A stretch of 64,000 nt of DNA, taken from positions 1 through 64,000 of the forward strand of contig CALUMI010000011.1 in assembly GCA_944321725.1 (NCBI GenBank), read 5' to 3'. The translations under genes and the position numbers were made by a program. The notes beneath the pieces are model-generated. The model had not been told where the DNA came from, searched no databases, and saw only the letters and a program-made list of their open reading frames with translations. Positions 53,581-63,858 of this stretch are shown one piece after another. Numbering within the stretch: position 1 is the stretch's first letter; every line of letters starts with the position of its first letter. Origin of the DNA: an uncultured Muribaculaceae bacterium (GTDB lineage Bacteria; Bacteroidota; Bacteroidia; Bacteroidales; Muribaculaceae).

Positions 53581-54104
53581 TGATCGAGGCAATGAATAAT
53601 AACAGAGTAAAATCGACAAACGATATCGAATTGAAAGACCGTTTGGTTGCTATCAACCGTGTGACGAAAGTCACGAAGGGCGGTCGCGCTTTCAGCTTCT
53701 CGGCGATTGTTGTCGTTGGCAATGAAAACGGCATAGTAGGCTGGGGGCTTGGCAAAGCCAACGAAGTTACCGCCGCTATCGCCAAAGGCGTTGAGGCTGC
53801 GAAGAAAAATCTTATCCGTGTGCCTGTTCACAAGGGTACGATCCCTCACGAGCAAGAAGCCAAGTTCGGCGGCGCGAAAGTTATTTTGCGTCCGGCGTCG
53901 CAAGGTACGGGTGTAAAGGCCGGCGGTGCGATGCGTGCTGTGCTTGAGAGTGTCGGCATCACCGATGTGCTCGCAAAATCGAAAGGCAGCTCTAACCCCC
54001 ACAATTTGGTGAAAGCCACTATTGCGGCGCTTGGAGAATTGCGCAGCCCGATGATGATTGCCCAAAATCGCGGTGTGTCGTTGGATGTAGTGTTTAATGG
54101 TTAA
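53580..54104 (+). CDS. rpsE: 30S ribosomal protein S5
   Basis: S5 helps keep decoding accurate and forms part of the mRNA entry site. 174 residues, with [38 protein letters not shown], and the C-terminal domain [21 protein letters not shown] second ATG at 53592 could also serve; the one at 53580 is coupled to rplR. Confidence 0.97.
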   Translation: MIEAMNNNRVKSTNDIELKDRLVAINRVTKVTKGGRAFSFSAIVVVGNENGIVGWGLGKANEVTAAIAKGVEAAKKNLIRVPVHKGTIPHEQEAKFGGAKVILRPASQGTGVKAGGAMRAVLESVGITDVLAKSKGSSNPHNLVKATIAALGELRSPMMIAQNRGVSLDVVFNG

Positions 54105-54118
54105 TAATTGTGTTGATT

Positions 54119-54298
54119 ATGGCTACTATTAAGATTAAACAAATAAAGAGCAGAATCAACTGCCCTGCTGTGCAAAAGAGGACTCTTGACGCACTTGGCT
54201 TGAGAAAAATGAATCATGTGGTGGAGAAAGAAGCTACTCCGTCGATATTAGGTATGGTTAAACGAGTTCGTCATCTTGTGGAGGTGACAAACGCTTAA
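54119..54298 (+). CDS. rpmD: 50S ribosomal protein L30
   Basis: A 59-residue protein starting at the ATG at 54119; a GTG at 54110 would add MLI and is not typical. [30 protein letters not shown] and the final [10 protein letters not shown]-like segment ([11 protein letters not shown]) fit L30. Confidence 0.97.
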   Translation: MATIKIKQIKSRINCPAVQKRTLDALGLRKMNHVVEKEATPSILGMVKRVRHLVEVTNA

Positions 54299-54312
54299 AA
54301 AATATAAGGACT

Positions 54313-54759
54313 ATGGATTTAAGTAATTTAAAACCGGCTGTAGGCTCAACATCTACGAGGAAAAGAATAGGACGCGGCCCGGGTTCGGGCAAGGGTGGCA
54401 CTTCCACTCGCGGACACAAGGGTGCCAAGCAACGTTCCGGATATTCCCGCAAAATCGGTTTCGAGGGCGGTCAGATGCCGTTGCAGCGCCGTGTGCCTAA
54501 GTACGGTTTCAAGAATATCAACCGTGTTGAGTACAGTGCAGTGAATCTTAAAACTTTGGAAGAGCTTGCAAAAGCAAAGAATCTTACAAGCATTAATGTG
54601 GATGATTTGTTGGCCGCAGGTCTTGTTTCAAAGAAAGCGAGAGTGAAAATTCTTGCCGACGGCGAGTTGACTCAAAAACTTGAAGTGTCTGCTCACGCTT
54701 TTTCCAAGAAAGCTGAAGAGGCTATCGTGGCAGCAGGGGGCTCAATACAAAAACTTTAA
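54313..54759 (+). CDS. rplO: 50S ribosomal protein L15
   Basis: A late-assembly 50S protein of 148 residues, with the glycine/arginine-rich N-terminus ([20 protein letters not shown]), [17 protein letters not shown] and the C-terminal [17 protein letters not shown]. Six bases before secY. Confidence 0.98.
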   Translation: MDLSNLKPAVGSTSTRKRIGRGPGSGKGGTSTRGHKGAKQRSGYSRKIGFEGGQMPLQRRVPKYGFKNINRVEYSAVNLKTLEELAKAKNLTSINVDDLLAAGLVSKKARVKILADGELTQKLEVSAHAFSKKAEEAIVAAGGSIQKL

Positions 54760-54765
54760 GAGGCA

Positions 54766-56103
54766 ATGAGGTTCATTGAAACTATAAAAAACATCAGCAA
54801 GATAGAAGATTTACGTAAACGCATTATCGTGACTTTTCTATTGGTGCTTGTTTATCGTGTGGGTTGTTACGTGGTTCTTCCGGGTATCAACCCTAACGAG
54901 CTTGATGCTCTCCGCAATTTCACCGACAGCGGTTTGATGCAGCTGTTGGACATGTTCTCGGGGGGCGCTTTTTCCCAAGCGTCGATTTTCGCGTTGGGTA
55001 TCATGCCCTACATTACGGCTTCAATCGTAATACAACTGCTGGGCATGGTGTTGCCCTCGTTCCAGAAATTGCAGCGTGAGGGAGAGAGCGGGCGAATGAA
55101 GATTAATCAGTACACCCGTTATCTGACAGTGGTGATATTGCTTCTTCAGGCTCCGGCTTATCTTGTCAATCTGCAAGTGCAGGTTAACAGTGCGGGAGGC
55201 AATGCTCATTTTTCTTTCTGGACAATGACATATATGACAATAATACTTGCCGCCGGCAGTATGTTCATTATGTGGCTTGGTGAGCGTATAACGGATAAGG
55301 GTATAGGCAACGGTATCTCGTTTATAATCCTTGTCGGTATAATAGCCCGTTTCCCGAGCGCGTTTGTTCAGGAGTTTACCAACCGACTTACAACCGCACA
55401 GGGCGGCCTTGTGATGTTTGTTGTCGAAATCGTGTTGCTGTTTGCTGTGATAATCGGGGCAGTGCTTCTTGTGCAAGGCACGCGTAAGGTGCCTGTGCAG
55501 TATGCCAAGCGTATTGTGGGCAACAAGCAATATGGCGGAGCCCGCCAGTTCATACCGTTGAAGGTTAATGCTGCCGGTGTTATGCCTATTATCTTTGCTC
55601 AGGCAATTATGTTTATACCAATTACGTTGGCCGGTTTCGGCGCGCGTGGAGAGGCAAGTTCTTTTGTCCGCGCGTTGACAGATATGACAGGTTTCTGGTA
55701 TAATTTCATTTACTTTGTGATGATTGTGGCGTTTACATATTTCTATACGGCCATAACGGTGCGTCCTACGCAGATGGCCGACGACATGAAACGCAACAAT
55801 GGCTTTATACCGGGTATTAAGCCGGGTACAAAGACAGCGGAGTATCTCGATTCGATTTTGTCGAGAATCACGTTGCCGGGTTCTATATTCCTCGGTATCG
55901 TGGCTATTATGCCGGCATTTGCCAATATTTGCGGTATTAATCATAGCTTTGCACAGTTCTTCGGCGGGACATCTTTGCTGATTATGGTAGGTGTGGTTCT
56001 CGACACTTTGTCGCAGATTGAGAGCCATTTGATGATGCACCACTATGATGGCATGATGAAGTCCGGTAAATTGAAAGGCCGCACAACAGGCAGCGGTTAT
56101 TAA
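54766..56103 (+). CDS. secY: protein translocase subunit SecY
   Basis: The channel-forming subunit of SecYEG. 445 residues with ten membrane helices. The plug region LDMFSGGAFSQASIFALGIMP and the signature YITASIVIQLL are clear, followed by GERITDKGIGNGIS, VPVQYAKRIVG, and the cytoplasmic loop MADDMKRNNGFIPGIKPGTKT that contacts SecA and the ribosome. Normal spc position, 22 bases before map. Confidence 0.98.
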   Translation: MRFIETIKNISKIEDLRKRIIVTFLLVLVYRVGCYVVLPGINPNELDALRNFTDSGLMQLLDMFSGGAFSQASIFALGIMPYITASIVIQLLGMVLPSFQKLQREGESGRMKINQYTRYLTVVILLLQAPAYLVNLQVQVNSAGGNAHFSFWTMTYMTIILAAGSMFIMWLGERITDKGIGNGISFIILVGIIARFPSAFVQEFTNRLTTAQGGLVMFVVEIVLLFAVIIGAVLLVQGTRKVPVQYAKRIVGNKQYGGARQFIPLKVNAAGVMPIIFAQAIMFIPITLAGFGARGEASSFVRALTDMTGFWYNFIYFVMIVAFTYFYTAITVRPTQMADDMKRNNGFIPGIKPGTKTAEYLDSILSRITLPGSIFLGIVAIMPAFANICGINHSFAQFFGGTSLLIMVGVVLDTLSQIESHLMMHHYDGMMKSGKLKGRTTGSGY

Positions 56104-56125
56104 AAATTGCGGAGAACCGGAACGT

Positions 56126-56905
56126 ATGATTTATCTGAAGACAGATGAAGAAATAGAGTTGATGCGTGAGAGTAATCTTCTGGTTGGAAAAACACTTGGC
56201 GAATTGGCCAAATGGATAAAACCGGGGATTACAACGCTGAAACTTGACAAAATAGCCTACGAGTTCATCCGCGACAATGGCGGAGTGCCGGGCTTCTTGG
56301 GATACGGAGGTTTCCCTAATTCGATTTGCACATCGGTCAATGAGGTCGTGGTACACGGCATCCCGTCAAACCGGACTCTGTGTGACGGCGATATCATATC
56401 GATTGATTGCGGAGTGGTCAAAAACGGCTTTAACGGTGATTCCGCCTATACATTTTGCGTAGGTGAGGTCGACGATAAAGTCAAAGATTTGCTCCGTACC
56501 ACGAAAGAGTCCCTCTACATAGGGATAGAACAGGCAGTGGAAGGCAATCGCATAGGGCATATCGGAAATGCCGTGCAGGAATATTGCGAACATCGTGGGT
56601 ACACGGTGGTGCGCGAGATGACAGGGCATGGCATAGGCCGGAAGTTGCATGAGGATCCCGCTGTGCCAAATTATGGGAGGCGCGGTGTAGGGCCGTTGTT
56701 GAAAAACGGAATGTGCATCGCAATTGAGCCCATGATTAATATGGGCAGCCGGAATATTGTGATAGAGAGCGACAGATGGACGTGCCGCACACGCGACCGT
56801 AAGCCGTCGGCGCATTTTGAGCATACGGTTGCCATCAGGGGCAGGAAAGCCGATATTCTTTCTTCATTTGAGTATATAGAAAAAGAGTTAGATAAATCGT
56901 TATAA
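56126..56905 (+). CDS. map: type I methionine aminopeptidase
   Basis: Removes the initiator Met from nascent proteins. 259 residues of the pita-bread fold. The metal ligands are visible: two Asp in [18 protein letters not shown], the His in TGHGIGR, Glu in AIEPMI and Glu in FEHTVAI; the substrate-contacting His is in EVVVHGIP. No N-terminal zinc-finger extension. Placed between secY and infA. Confidence 0.97.
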   Translation: MIYLKTDEEIELMRESNLLVGKTLGELAKWIKPGITTLKLDKIAYEFIRDNGGVPGFLGYGGFPNSICTSVNEVVVHGIPSNRTLCDGDIISIDCGVVKNGFNGDSAYTFCVGEVDDKVKDLLRTTKESLYIGIEQAVEGNRIGHIGNAVQEYCEHRGYTVVREMTGHGIGRKLHEDPAVPNYGRRGVGPLLKNGMCIAIEPMINMGSRNIVIESDRWTCRTRDRKPSAHFEHTVAIRGRKADILSSFEYIEKELDKSL

Positions 56906-56913
56906 TAGAAGTT

Positions 56914-57132
56914 ATGGCAAAACAAGCTGCAATAGAGCAAGACGGAGTGATAGTGGAGGCGTTGTCCAATGCCATGTTTCGTGTGGAATTGGAAAACGGG
57001 CACGAGATAACTGCTCATATCTCAGGAAAAATGCGGATGCATTATATTAAAATATTGCCGGGTGACAAGGTGAAAGTAGAGATGTCGCCTTACGACCTGA
57101 CAAAAGGAAGAATTGCTTTTAGATATAAATAA
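56914..57132 (+). CDS. infA: translation initiation factor IF-1
   Basis: A 72-residue OB-fold protein that binds the 30S A site during initiation: [40 protein letters not shown] and the C-terminal [18 protein letters not shown]. Eight bases after map and 12 before rpmJ. Confidence 0.98.
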   Translation: MAKQAAIEQDGVIVEALSNAMFRVELENGHEITAHISGKMRMHYIKILPGDKVKVEMSPYDLTKGRIAFRYK

Positions 57133-57144
57133 AAATTAACAGAT

Positions 57145-57261
57145 ATGAAAGTAAGAGCATCAGTTAAAAAGCGCACGCCTGACAGCAAGATAGTTAGAAG
57201 AAAAGGACGCGTGTATGTAATTAACAAGAAAAACCCTAAGTATAAACAACGTCAAGGATAA
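57145..57261 (+). CDS. rpmJ: 50S ribosomal protein L36, zinc-free form
   Basis: A 38-residue protein from the ATG at 57145 to the TAA at 57259-57261: [15 protein letters not shown], then [19 protein letters not shown] and RQG. The usual C-x2-C...C...H zinc site is replaced by other residues and no cysteine remains. This is the normal place for rpmJ, between infA and rpsM. Confidence 0.96.
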   Translation: MKVRASVKKRTPDSKIVRRKGRVYVINKKNPKYKQRQG

Positions 57262-57293
57262 TTTATTATTTTTGCGAAAAATTATTATAGTTT

Positions 57294-57674
57294 ATGGCAG
57301 TAAGAATTGTTGGTGTAGACTTGCCCCAAAATAAGAGAGGAGAAATAGCCCTGACTTATATTTTTGGTATCGGACGCAGCTCTGCTAATAAAATCTTGGC
57401 GGAGGCCGGTATAGATAAAGATATAAAAGTTCAGGACTGGACTGACGCACAGGCTGCAAAAGTGCGTGAGATCATTGGTAACAACTATAAGGTCGAGGGC
57501 GACCTTCGTAGCGAGGTACAATTAAATATCAAACGTCTGATGGATATCGGCTGCTATCGTGGTATCCGCCATCGTTTGGGATTGCCGGTGCGCGGACAAA
57601 GCACTAAGAACAACGCCCGCACTCGCAAAGGACGTAAGAAAACTGTTGCAAATAAGAAAAAAGCTACTAAATAA
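57294..57674 (+). CDS. rpsM: 30S ribosomal protein S13
   Basis: A head protein contacting the P-site tRNA and the 50S bridges. 126 residues, with [35 protein letters not shown], the signature [20 protein letters not shown] and a basic tail. A TATTTTTG element (57267-57274) sits upstream, but without a -33 box. Confidence 0.98.
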   Translation: MAVRIVGVDLPQNKRGEIALTYIFGIGRSSANKILAEAGIDKDIKVQDWTDAQAAKVREIIGNNYKVEGDLRSEVQLNIKRLMDIGCYRGIRHRLGLPVRGQSTKNNARTRKGRKKTVANKKKATK

Positions 57675-57683
57675 AATTAAAGT

Positions 57684-58073
57684 ATGGCAAAAAAGACAGT
57701 CGCAGCTAAAAAGAGAAATGTTAAAGTTGACGCGATGGGTCAGCTTCATGTGCATTCATCTTTTAACAACATTATTGTTTGCTTGGCGAACAGCGAAGGA
57801 CAAGTTATTTCTTGGTCAAGCGCCGGCAAAATGGGCTTCAGAGGTTCGAAGAAGAACACTCCGTATGCAGCGCAGATGGCAGCGCAGGATTGCGCCAAAG
57901 TCGCGTATGATCTTGGTTTGCGTAAGGTGAAGGCTTACGTTAAGGGACCGGGAAACGGCCGTGAGTCGGCTATACGTACCGTTCACGGAGCAGGAATCGA
58001 GGTTACGGAAATCATCGATGTTACGCCGCTTCCTCACAACGGATGCCGTCCTCCAAAGAGAAGAAGAGTATAA
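57684..58073 (+). CDS. rpsK: 30S ribosomal protein S11
   Basis: A platform protein near the mRNA exit. 129 residues, with [60 protein letters not shown] and the final [19 protein letters not shown] 140-base gap follows before rpsD; I see no gene or clear promoter in it. Confidence 0.98.
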   Translation: MAKKTVAAKKRNVKVDAMGQLHVHSSFNNIIVCLANSEGQVISWSSAGKMGFRGSKKNTPYAAQMAAQDCAKVAYDLGLRKVKAYVKGPGNGRESAIRTVHGAGIEVTEIIDVTPLPHNGCRPPKRRRV

Positions 58074-58213
58074 ATCCTAAAAAGACTTCTGGTAATTTAT
58101 TTAATTTGTGAATCTTAGTTATGTGAATTAGATTGCATTTAACCACCTCTCTGCAATCGCGGCTGCACTAAAAAAGATTCGTATTCAACTTTAATTTTAA
58201 AAAAGTATTAGAA

Positions 58214-58819
58214 ATGGCAAGATATACCGGACCTAAAACTAAAATTGCAAGAAAATTCGGCGAGCCTATTTTCGGAGAAGATAAAGTGCTTGCCAAGAAA
58301 AATTATGCGCCGGGTCAGCATGGTGCCAACAAAAGAAGGAAAACATCTGAATACGGCAATCAGTTGCGCGAAAAACAAAAGGCGAAATATACCTATGGCG
58401 TATTGGAGCGCCAATTCCGCAATCTGTTTGAGAAAGCTGAGCGCACAAAGGGTGTAACAGGTGAGATTCTGTTGCAGCTGCTTGAAGCTCGTCTTGACAA
58501 CGTTGTATACCGCTTGGGTATCGCCACTTCGCGTGCCGCTGCCCGCCAATTGGTGTCACACCGTCATATCACTGTCAACGGCAAGGTGCTCAACATCCCT
58601 TCTTATTCTGTTAAGCCGGGCGATGTAATCGCAGTGCGTGAAAAATCCAAATCTCTCGAGATTATTGCCGACGCTTTGGCAGGATTTAACCACAGCAAAT
58701 ATCCTTGGCTTGAGTGGGACGAAAGTGTTAAGGGTGGAAAACTGCTTCACCTTCCGCAAAGAGAAGATATTCCTGAAAATATCAAAGAACAGTCTATTGT
58801 CGAGTTGTATTCTAAATAA
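58214..58819 (+). CDS. rpsD: 30S ribosomal protein S4
   Basis: A primary 16S-binding protein and in many bacteria the alpha-operon repressor. 201 residues, with [40 protein letters not shown], the S4 RNA-binding domain [20 protein letters not shown] and [19 protein letters not shown]. No cysteine cluster, so the zinc-free type. Sixteen bases before rpoA. Confidence 0.98.
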   Translation: MARYTGPKTKIARKFGEPIFGEDKVLAKKNYAPGQHGANKRRKTSEYGNQLREKQKAKYTYGVLERQFRNLFEKAERTKGVTGEILLQLLEARLDNVVYRLGIATSRAAARQLVSHRHITVNGKVLNIPSYSVKPGDVIAVREKSKSLEIIADALAGFNHSKYPWLEWDESVKGGKLLHLPQREDIPENIKEQSIVELYSK

Positions 58820-58835
58820 TAAATTGTAAATATCC

Positions 58836-59831
58836 ATGGCTATTTTAGCATTTCAGAAACCCGATAAAGTATTAATGCTCGAGGCAGACAACCATTTCGG
58901 TAAGTTTGAGTTCCGTCCTCTGGAGCCGGGCTACGGTGTCACAGTGGGCAATGCGCTCAGGAGAATTCTGCTTTCTTCGCTCGAGGGTTATGCTATCTCA
59001 TCGATACGCATCGATGGTGTGAAGCATGAGTTTGCAACAATTCCCGGGGTTATCGAAGATGTGACCAACATCATCCTTAACTTGAAGAAAGTGAGATTCA
59101 AGCATACTGTTGACTCGGACGAGCCTGTCACGGCTAAAATTAACGTGTCGGGAAAAGAAGTTTTGACAGCCGGTGATTTAGGCAAGGAACTTTCTGGTTT
59201 TGAAGTACTAAATCCGGATTTGGTTATTTGCCATTTAGATCCAACTGTGGCTTCTTTTACGATGGATTTCACAATCAACAAAGGACGCGGATACGTGCCG
59301 GCAGAGGAGAACGTCAATCCGAACGACCCTGTCGATGTCATTGCAATCGATTCTATCTACACACCGATTGTCAATGTCAAATATGCTGTTGAAAACTATC
59401 GTGTGGAGCAGAAGACTGACTACGAAAAACTTGTACTTGAGATTTCTACTGACGGGTCTATTCATCCGAAAGACGCTTTGAAAGAGGCGGCAAAGATTCT
59501 TATTTATCACTTCATGTTGTTCTCCGATGAAAAGATTACCATCGAAACAACTGAAACAGACGGCAACGAGGAATTTGACGAAGAGGTTCTGCACATGCGC
59601 CAGCTCTTGAAGTCGAAGCTCGTGGATATGGATCTTTCGGTTCGTGCCCTTAATTGCTTGAAGAGCGCGGAGGTTGAAACGTTGGGCGAACTTGTGCAAT
59701 TCAATAAGACAGATTTGTTGAAATTCCGTAACTTCGGTAAGAAATCGTTGACCGAGCTCGATGACTTGCTTGCAAGCTTGAATCTTTCGTTCGGTATGGA
59801 TATTTCAAAGTATAAATTAGATAAAGAGTAA
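58836..59831 (+). CDS. rpoA: DNA-directed RNA polymerase subunit alpha
   Basis: The assembly platform for RNA polymerase, which also contacts activators. 331 residues: the N-terminal dimerisation domain ([40 protein letters not shown]), an acidic linker ([10 protein letters not shown]), and the C-terminal helix-hairpin domain ([36 protein letters not shown]). Between rpsD and rplQ as usual. Confidence 0.98.
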   Translation: MAILAFQKPDKVLMLEADNHFGKFEFRPLEPGYGVTVGNALRRILLSSLEGYAISSIRIDGVKHEFATIPGVIEDVTNIILNLKKVRFKHTVDSDEPVTAKINVSGKEVLTAGDLGKELSGFEVLNPDLVICHLDPTVASFTMDFTINKGRGYVPAEENVNPNDPVDVIAIDSIYTPIVNVKYAVENYRVEQKTDYEKLVLEISTDGSIHPKDALKEAAKILIYHFMLFSDEKITIETTETDGNEEFDEEVLHMRQLLKSKLVDMDLSVRALNCLKSAEVETLGELVQFNKTDLLKFRNFGKKSLTELDDLLASLNLSFGMDISKYKLDKE

Positions 59832-59836
59832 TAAAG

Positions 59837-60355
59837 ATGAGACATAATAAGAAAGTAAACCATTTAGGCCGTAAGAAAGCTCATCTTGACGCTATGTTGG
59901 CGAATATGACTATTTCGCTTATCATGCACAAGAGAATTTTCACAACTTTGGCCAAGGCGAAAGCATTGCGTGTCTATGCGGAGCCTATAATTAACCGCGC
60001 TAAGGACGACTCTACCAACTCTCGCCGTGTAGTATTCCGCTATTTGCAGAATAAAGAGGCCGTTAAGGAATTGTTCAATGAAATAGCCTCTAAAATAGCT
60101 GACCGTCCGGGTGGATACACCCGTATTTTGAAAACGGGCAACCGTCTTGGCGACAATGCCAAGATGTGCCTGATTGAGTTGGTTGACTATAATGAGAACA
60201 TGCTGAAAACAGCTAAGAAGAAGACAACTCGCACTCGCCGTTCACGTGGCGGCAAAGCTGCGGCAGCCGAAACAGCAGCTCCTGCCGCTGAGGCTCCGAA
60301 AGCGGAACAGCCGGAAGCCGCTGCTCCCGCAGCAGAGGAAAAAGCTGCTGAATAA
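59837..60355 (+). CDS. rplQ: 50S ribosomal protein L17 with Ala/Glu-rich tail
   Basis: L17 lies near the tunnel exit. The first about 120 residues are standard ([59 protein letters not shown]). The last about 50 are a low-complexity extension: a basic RTRRSRGGK patch, then Ala/Glu/Pro repeats. Such tails are common in Bacteroidota L17. Last gene of the cluster, closed by a strong terminator. Confidence 0.98.
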   Translation: MRHNKKVNHLGRKKAHLDAMLANMTISLIMHKRIFTTLAKAKALRVYAEPIINRAKDDSTNSRRVVFRYLQNKEAVKELFNEIASKIADRPGGYTRILKTGNRLGDNAKMCLIELVDYNENMLKTAKKKTTRTRRSRGGKAAAAETAAPAAEAPKAEQPEAAAPAAEEKAAE

Positions 60356-60377
60356 GCGCGGGCTTGACAGGATATGT

Positions 60378-60413
60378 AAAAGACGGACGCATTACAATCG
60401 CGTCCGTCTTTTT
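60378..60413 (+). terminator. strong intrinsic terminator of the ribosomal cluster
   Basis: AAAAGACGGACGC (60378-60390) pairs perfectly with GCGTCCGTCTTTT (60400-60412) around a 9-base loop, ending in T-rich sequence. It excludes a start at 60364 for the next gene. Confidence 0.93.
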
Positions 60414-60459
60414 GTTTTATGCTGTTGGAAATTGTTTTGCGGGTTTGTACATTTGTTGC

Positions 60460-62067
60460 ATGTTTCACAGATTTGATTGCGACATATCAGGAATCGATTT
60501 GCCCGATAAGTTTACTTATCCGTTTTGCTATGAGCCGCATTCGTTGGTGGTGCTGGCAGCGCGGCAGGTGCAGGGTTATCTTTCAGTCCGTGGCGATTGG
60601 TCTGACGAGATAGGAAAAGGCAAAATGTTCGGAGTTCTTGTAGCTGCCGACGGGTATGGCAATGTGGGCTTTCTCGCAGCTTATTCCGGCAACATAGCGC
60701 ATTGCAACAATCATCCGTATTTTGTGCCTCCGGTTTATGACCTGTTGCAGCCGGATGGCTTTTTTCGCCGTGAAGAGAAGAAGATTTCCTTGATTAATGA
60801 TAGAATCAGTTCTTTGGAAGCGTCAGTGGAATTTGTGGATCTGAAAGGTAAGCTGGCGTTGCTGAAAAAGGAGGCAGATGAGAATATTTCGGCTTTTCGC
60901 GAGAAGATGAAATTGTCGAAGGCGCGGCGCGACTCGTTGCGCAGCCGGGGGATAGACACTCCTGAGATGATTAGGGAAAGCCAATTCGAGAAAGCGGAGC
61001 TTAGGAGGATTAAACGCCGTTATTGTTCCGAAATTGAGGCGATAGAGAAAAATATAAAGGATATAGAGCTTGAGATTTCTGAGCTGAAAGCGCGGCGGAA
61101 AGAGCGTTCTGCCGAGTTGCAGCGCAGGCTGTTTGAGCATTTTTATGTGTATAATGCCAATGGCGACAAAGCGGGGCTTTTGGAGATTTTTGAGCGTGCG
61201 CGGCATGAGCTGCCTCCGGCCGGCGCGGGTGAGTGCGCCGCTCCCAAACTTTTGCAATATGCGTATATCCATTCTTTCAAGCCGTTGGCCATCGGTGAGT
61301 TTTGGTGGGGTAAATCGCCGGAGTCGGCAGTGAGAAAGCATTTGCATTTTTATCCGGCTTGCAAAAGCAAGTGTGAGCCTATTTTAAATTTCATGTTGCA
61401 AGGGCTTGATGTCGCCGACAACCCTTTGTCGGCAATATCGCATGGAGAAGAGCTTTCAACGGTCTATGAGGATGAATATCTTTGGGTCGTCGATAAGCCG
61501 GAGGGCATGTTGTCTGTACCGGGAAAGGTAGGCGGTTTGTCTGTTTTTGATTTGGCCTGTGAGCGTTTTCCCGACGCGCACGTGTTTGTGGTGCATCGTC
61601 TGGATATGCACACGTCGGGTCTGCTTATTGTGGCAAAGACCAAAGATGTGTATAAGGAATTGCAAAGACAGTTCACAGAAAGGGAAGTAAAAAAGGAGTA
61701 TATCGCTATTGTGAGGGGACGTGTAGTTGCTGACGAAGGGCGTATATCGTTGCCGTTGAGCCCAGATTATTGTTATCGCCCGATGCAGAAAGTGGATTAT
61801 GGACATGGTAAATGTGCTGTGACAGATTATTGCGTGTTACAACGTTATGCAAACGGGCTTGTGCGGGTGAAATTTGTGCCTTTGACGGGGCGTACCCATC
61901 AGTTGCGTGTGCATTCATCTCATTCTTTGGGGCTTGACGCTCCTATAAAAGGTGATATGCTCTATGGCGAGAAGTCCGGCAGACTTTATCTTCATGCGAG
62001 CCGTATTGTGTTCCGTCATCCTGTCACCGGAAAAGAAATCGATTTGAGGTCGGCTCCGCCTTTTTAG
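60460..62067 (+). CDS. RluA-family pseudouridine synthase with long N-terminal coiled coil
   Basis: Converts uridine to pseudouridine in a structured RNA. From the ATG at 60460 it has 535 residues. The N-terminal about 300 residues include a long charged coiled coil (about 105-230, KEEADENISAFREKMKLSKA) and no S4 domain. The RluA catalytic domain follows, with the catalytic Asp in HRLDMHTSGLLIVAK and later VKFVPLTGRTHQLRVHSSHS. The extended form is known in Bacteroidetes. The frame continues upstream to 60364 but crosses the terminator, so that start is rejected. A TACATTTG box at 60448-60455 lies so close that a leaderless or different transcript start is possible. It overlaps the convergent ubiE gene by 4 bases. 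Confidence 0.88.
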   Translation: MFHRFDCDISGIDLPDKFTYPFCYEPHSLVVLAARQVQGYLSVRGDWSDEIGKGKMFGVLVAADGYGNVGFLAAYSGNIAHCNNHPYFVPPVYDLLQPDGFFRREEKKISLINDRISSLEASVEFVDLKGKLALLKKEADENISAFREKMKLSKARRDSLRSRGIDTPEMIRESQFEKAELRRIKRRYCSEIEAIEKNIKDIELEISELKARRKERSAELQRRLFEHFYVYNANGDKAGLLEIFERARHELPPAGAGECAAPKLLQYAYIHSFKPLAIGEFWWGKSPESAVRKHLHFYPACKSKCEPILNFMLQGLDVADNPLSAISHGEELSTVYEDEYLWVVDKPEGMLSVPGKVGGLSVFDLACERFPDAHVFVVHRLDMHTSGLLIVAKTKDVYKELQRQFTEREVKKEYIAIVRGRVVADEGRISLPLSPDYCYRPMQKVDYGHGKCAVTDYCVLQRYANGLVRVKFVPLTGRTHQLRVHSSHSLGLDAPIKGDMLYGEKSGRLYLHASRIVFRHPVTGKEIDLRSAPPF

Positions 62068-62804
62068 TGTTTTTCTCCGATGTAGATAGTGCATGTGCCG
62101 AACGTCAGCGGATAGCAGCGGCAATTGACAAATCCTGCACGGCTCATTATGTCGAGCATTTCTTTGCCTTGTGCTACGGCCTCTATGCTTTCCGGCAGAT
62201 ATGAGTAGGCTCGCGTGTCTTTTGAGATTATGCGTCCGGCGAGCGGTATAAGGTGGTTGGCATATAGATTGTATAATACGCGGGTGAAGCGATTGCGGGG
62301 TGTTGACAGCTCGATTACGCAAACCACTCCGCCTTTGCCAAGCACGCGGTACATCTCGGAATAGCCGTCGTCTAATCGCTCAAAATTGCGGACACCGTAA
62401 GCCACTGTCACAGCGTCGAATGTCGCGTCGGCGTATTTTAGAGAAAGGCAGTCGCCTTTCTCGAATGTTATATCTTTTGCGATACCTTTCTTTCCGGCTT
62501 TTTCCTTTGCTATTGAAAGCATGTTGTCTGAGAGGTCGATGCCGTGAATTTTCTCCGGATGGATTTTTTTATGCAGAAGCATTGCGAGATCGCCTGTGCC
62601 GGTGGCCACGTCGAGTATCGACTTGATATGGTAATGGCTAAGTTTTCTTACTGCTATGTTCCGCCATATTTTGTCGATGCCGAATGTCATTGCCCGGTTC
62701 ATAAAATCGTAAGCCGGGGCAATGGAGTCAAACATTTCCTGTACTTGCTCGGTTTTGCTTGCTTTTGTATGATATGGCGTTATTTTTTCTGCTTTATAAT
62801 CCAT
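62064..62804 (-). CDS. ubiE: demethylmenaquinone / ubiquinone methyltransferase
   Basis: The SAM-dependent C-methyltransferase that makes menaquinone (menG role) in these quinone-respiring anaerobes. From the ATG at 62804 it has 246 residues, with MFDSIAPAYDFMNRAMTFGID, SAM motif I LDVATGTGDLA, VTVAYGVRNFERLDDGYSEM and VIELSTPRNRF. The ATG at 62831 would start inside the purC terminator hairpin and is rejected. It lies downstream of purC, separated by that terminator. Confidence 0.95.
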   Translation of the reverse strand: MDYKAEKITPYHTKASKTEQVQEMFDSIAPAYDFMNRAMTFGIDKIWRNIAVRKLSHYHIKSILDVATGTGDLAMLLHKKIHPEKIHGIDLSDNMLSIAKEKAGKKGIAKDITFEKGDCLSLKYADATFDAVTVAYGVRNFERLDDGYSEMYRVLGKGGVVCVIELSTPRNRFTRVLYNLYANHLIPLAGRIISKDTRAYSYLPESIEAVAQGKEMLDIMSRAGFVNCRCYPLTFGTCTIYIGEKH

Positions 62805-62830
62805 CTTTTTGCATGTTTTCAGTGTAAACA

Positions 62831-62865
62831 ATCCCCCTGTTGCCTTAAAGTCTTGACAGGGGGAT
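62831..62865 (-). terminator. intrinsic terminator after purC
   Basis: ATCCCCCTGT (62831-62840) pairs perfectly with ACAGGGGGAT (62856-62865) around a 15-base loop. On the minus strand it follows the purC stop by about 30 bases and ends in TTGTTT, a modest U-tract. It also forms the start of the ubiE upstream region. Confidence 0.75.
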
Positions 62866-62894
62866 GTGTTTTTGCTTGCAGTTTCCGTGCGCGC

Positions 62895-63845
62895 TTATCT
62901 GTTAAGGGATTTCAGGCAGGCTGTAACGTTGCGTTCTATGCGTGCGGCGATGTCGCTGTCCTCCTGCTTTTCAAATTTGTGGCCTGTGATGTGCTCGTAA
63001 AGCTCGATGTAGCGGTTTGATACTGACTCGCAATATTCGTCGGTCATTTCTGGTACTGTCTGCCCCGGCTTGCCCATGAAATTATGCTCTATCAGCCATT
63101 GGCGCACAAATTCTTTTGACAGTTGGCGTTGCGGTTCGCCTTTTTCGAAACGTTCCTGATAGCCGTCCGCATAAAAATAGCGGGATGAGTCGGGAGTATG
63201 TATCTCGTCGATGAGATATACTTTTCCGTCGCGTTTGCCGAACTCGTATTTTGTGTCCACAAGGATAAGCCCTTTGTCAGCGGCCATTTTTGAGCCCCTT
63301 TCAAAAAGTGCCCGGGTATAGCGTTCCATTGTTTCATAGTCTTCTTTTGAAACTATTCCTTGTGCGATAATCTCTTCTTTTGATATGTTTTCATCGTGTC
63401 CGGCTTCTGCTTTTGTTGTCGGTGTGATTATCGGTTCGGGGAATTTTTGGTTCTCTTTCATGCCGTCAGGCAACCGTACTCCGCATAGTTCACGGCACCC
63501 TGCCGCATACTCGCGCCACGCGCTGCCTGTCAGATAGCCGCGAATAATCATTTCAACGCGAAATCCCTCGCATTTCAAACCAACGGTTACCATTGGGTCG
63601 GGTGTGGCAAGTTTCCAATTCGGTACGATGTCGGCGGTAGCGTCGAGAAATGTCGCCGCTATTTGGTTAAGCACCTGTCCTTTGAACGGTATGCCTTTTG
63701 GGAGAATGACATCGAATGCCGAAATCCTGTCGGTGGCTACCATTACCATTACATCGTCGTTGATATTGTATACATCGCGTACTTTTCCGTGATATACGCT
63801 TTTTTGACCCGGAAAATTAAAGTTTGTTTTAACTAATGTTGCCAT
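62895..63845 (-). CDS. purC: phosphoribosylaminoimidazole-succinocarboxamide synthase
   Basis: SAICAR synthase joins aspartate to CAIR in purine synthesis. From the ATG at 63845 it has 316 residues, the longer type found in Bacteroidota and yeast. Visible: [84 protein letters not shown]. It follows phoH by 13 bases, so the two share a transcript; an in-frame extension into phoH is ignored. Confidence 0.97.
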   Translation of the reverse strand: MATLVKTNFNFPGQKSVYHGKVRDVYNINDDVMVMVATDRISAFDVILPKGIPFKGQVLNQIAATFLDATADIVPNWKLATPDPMVTVGLKCEGFRVEMIIRGYLTGSAWREYAAGCRELCGVRLPDGMKENQKFPEPIITPTTKAEAGHDENISKEEIIAQGIVSKEDYETMERYTRALFERGSKMAADKGLILVDTKYEFGKRDGKVYLIDEIHTPDSSRYFYADGYQERFEKGEPQRQLSKEFVRQWLIEHNFMGKPGQTVPEMTDEYCESVSNRYIELYEHITGHKFEKQEDSDIAARIERNVTACLKSLNR

Positions 63846-63858
63846 AAGTCTGTTGTCT

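Noticed and set aside
60364-60459. Upstream start for the RluA-family gene at 60364
   Set aside because: The frame crosses the perfect terminator hairpin of the ribosomal cluster (60378-60413) and would add an unrelated N-terminus.
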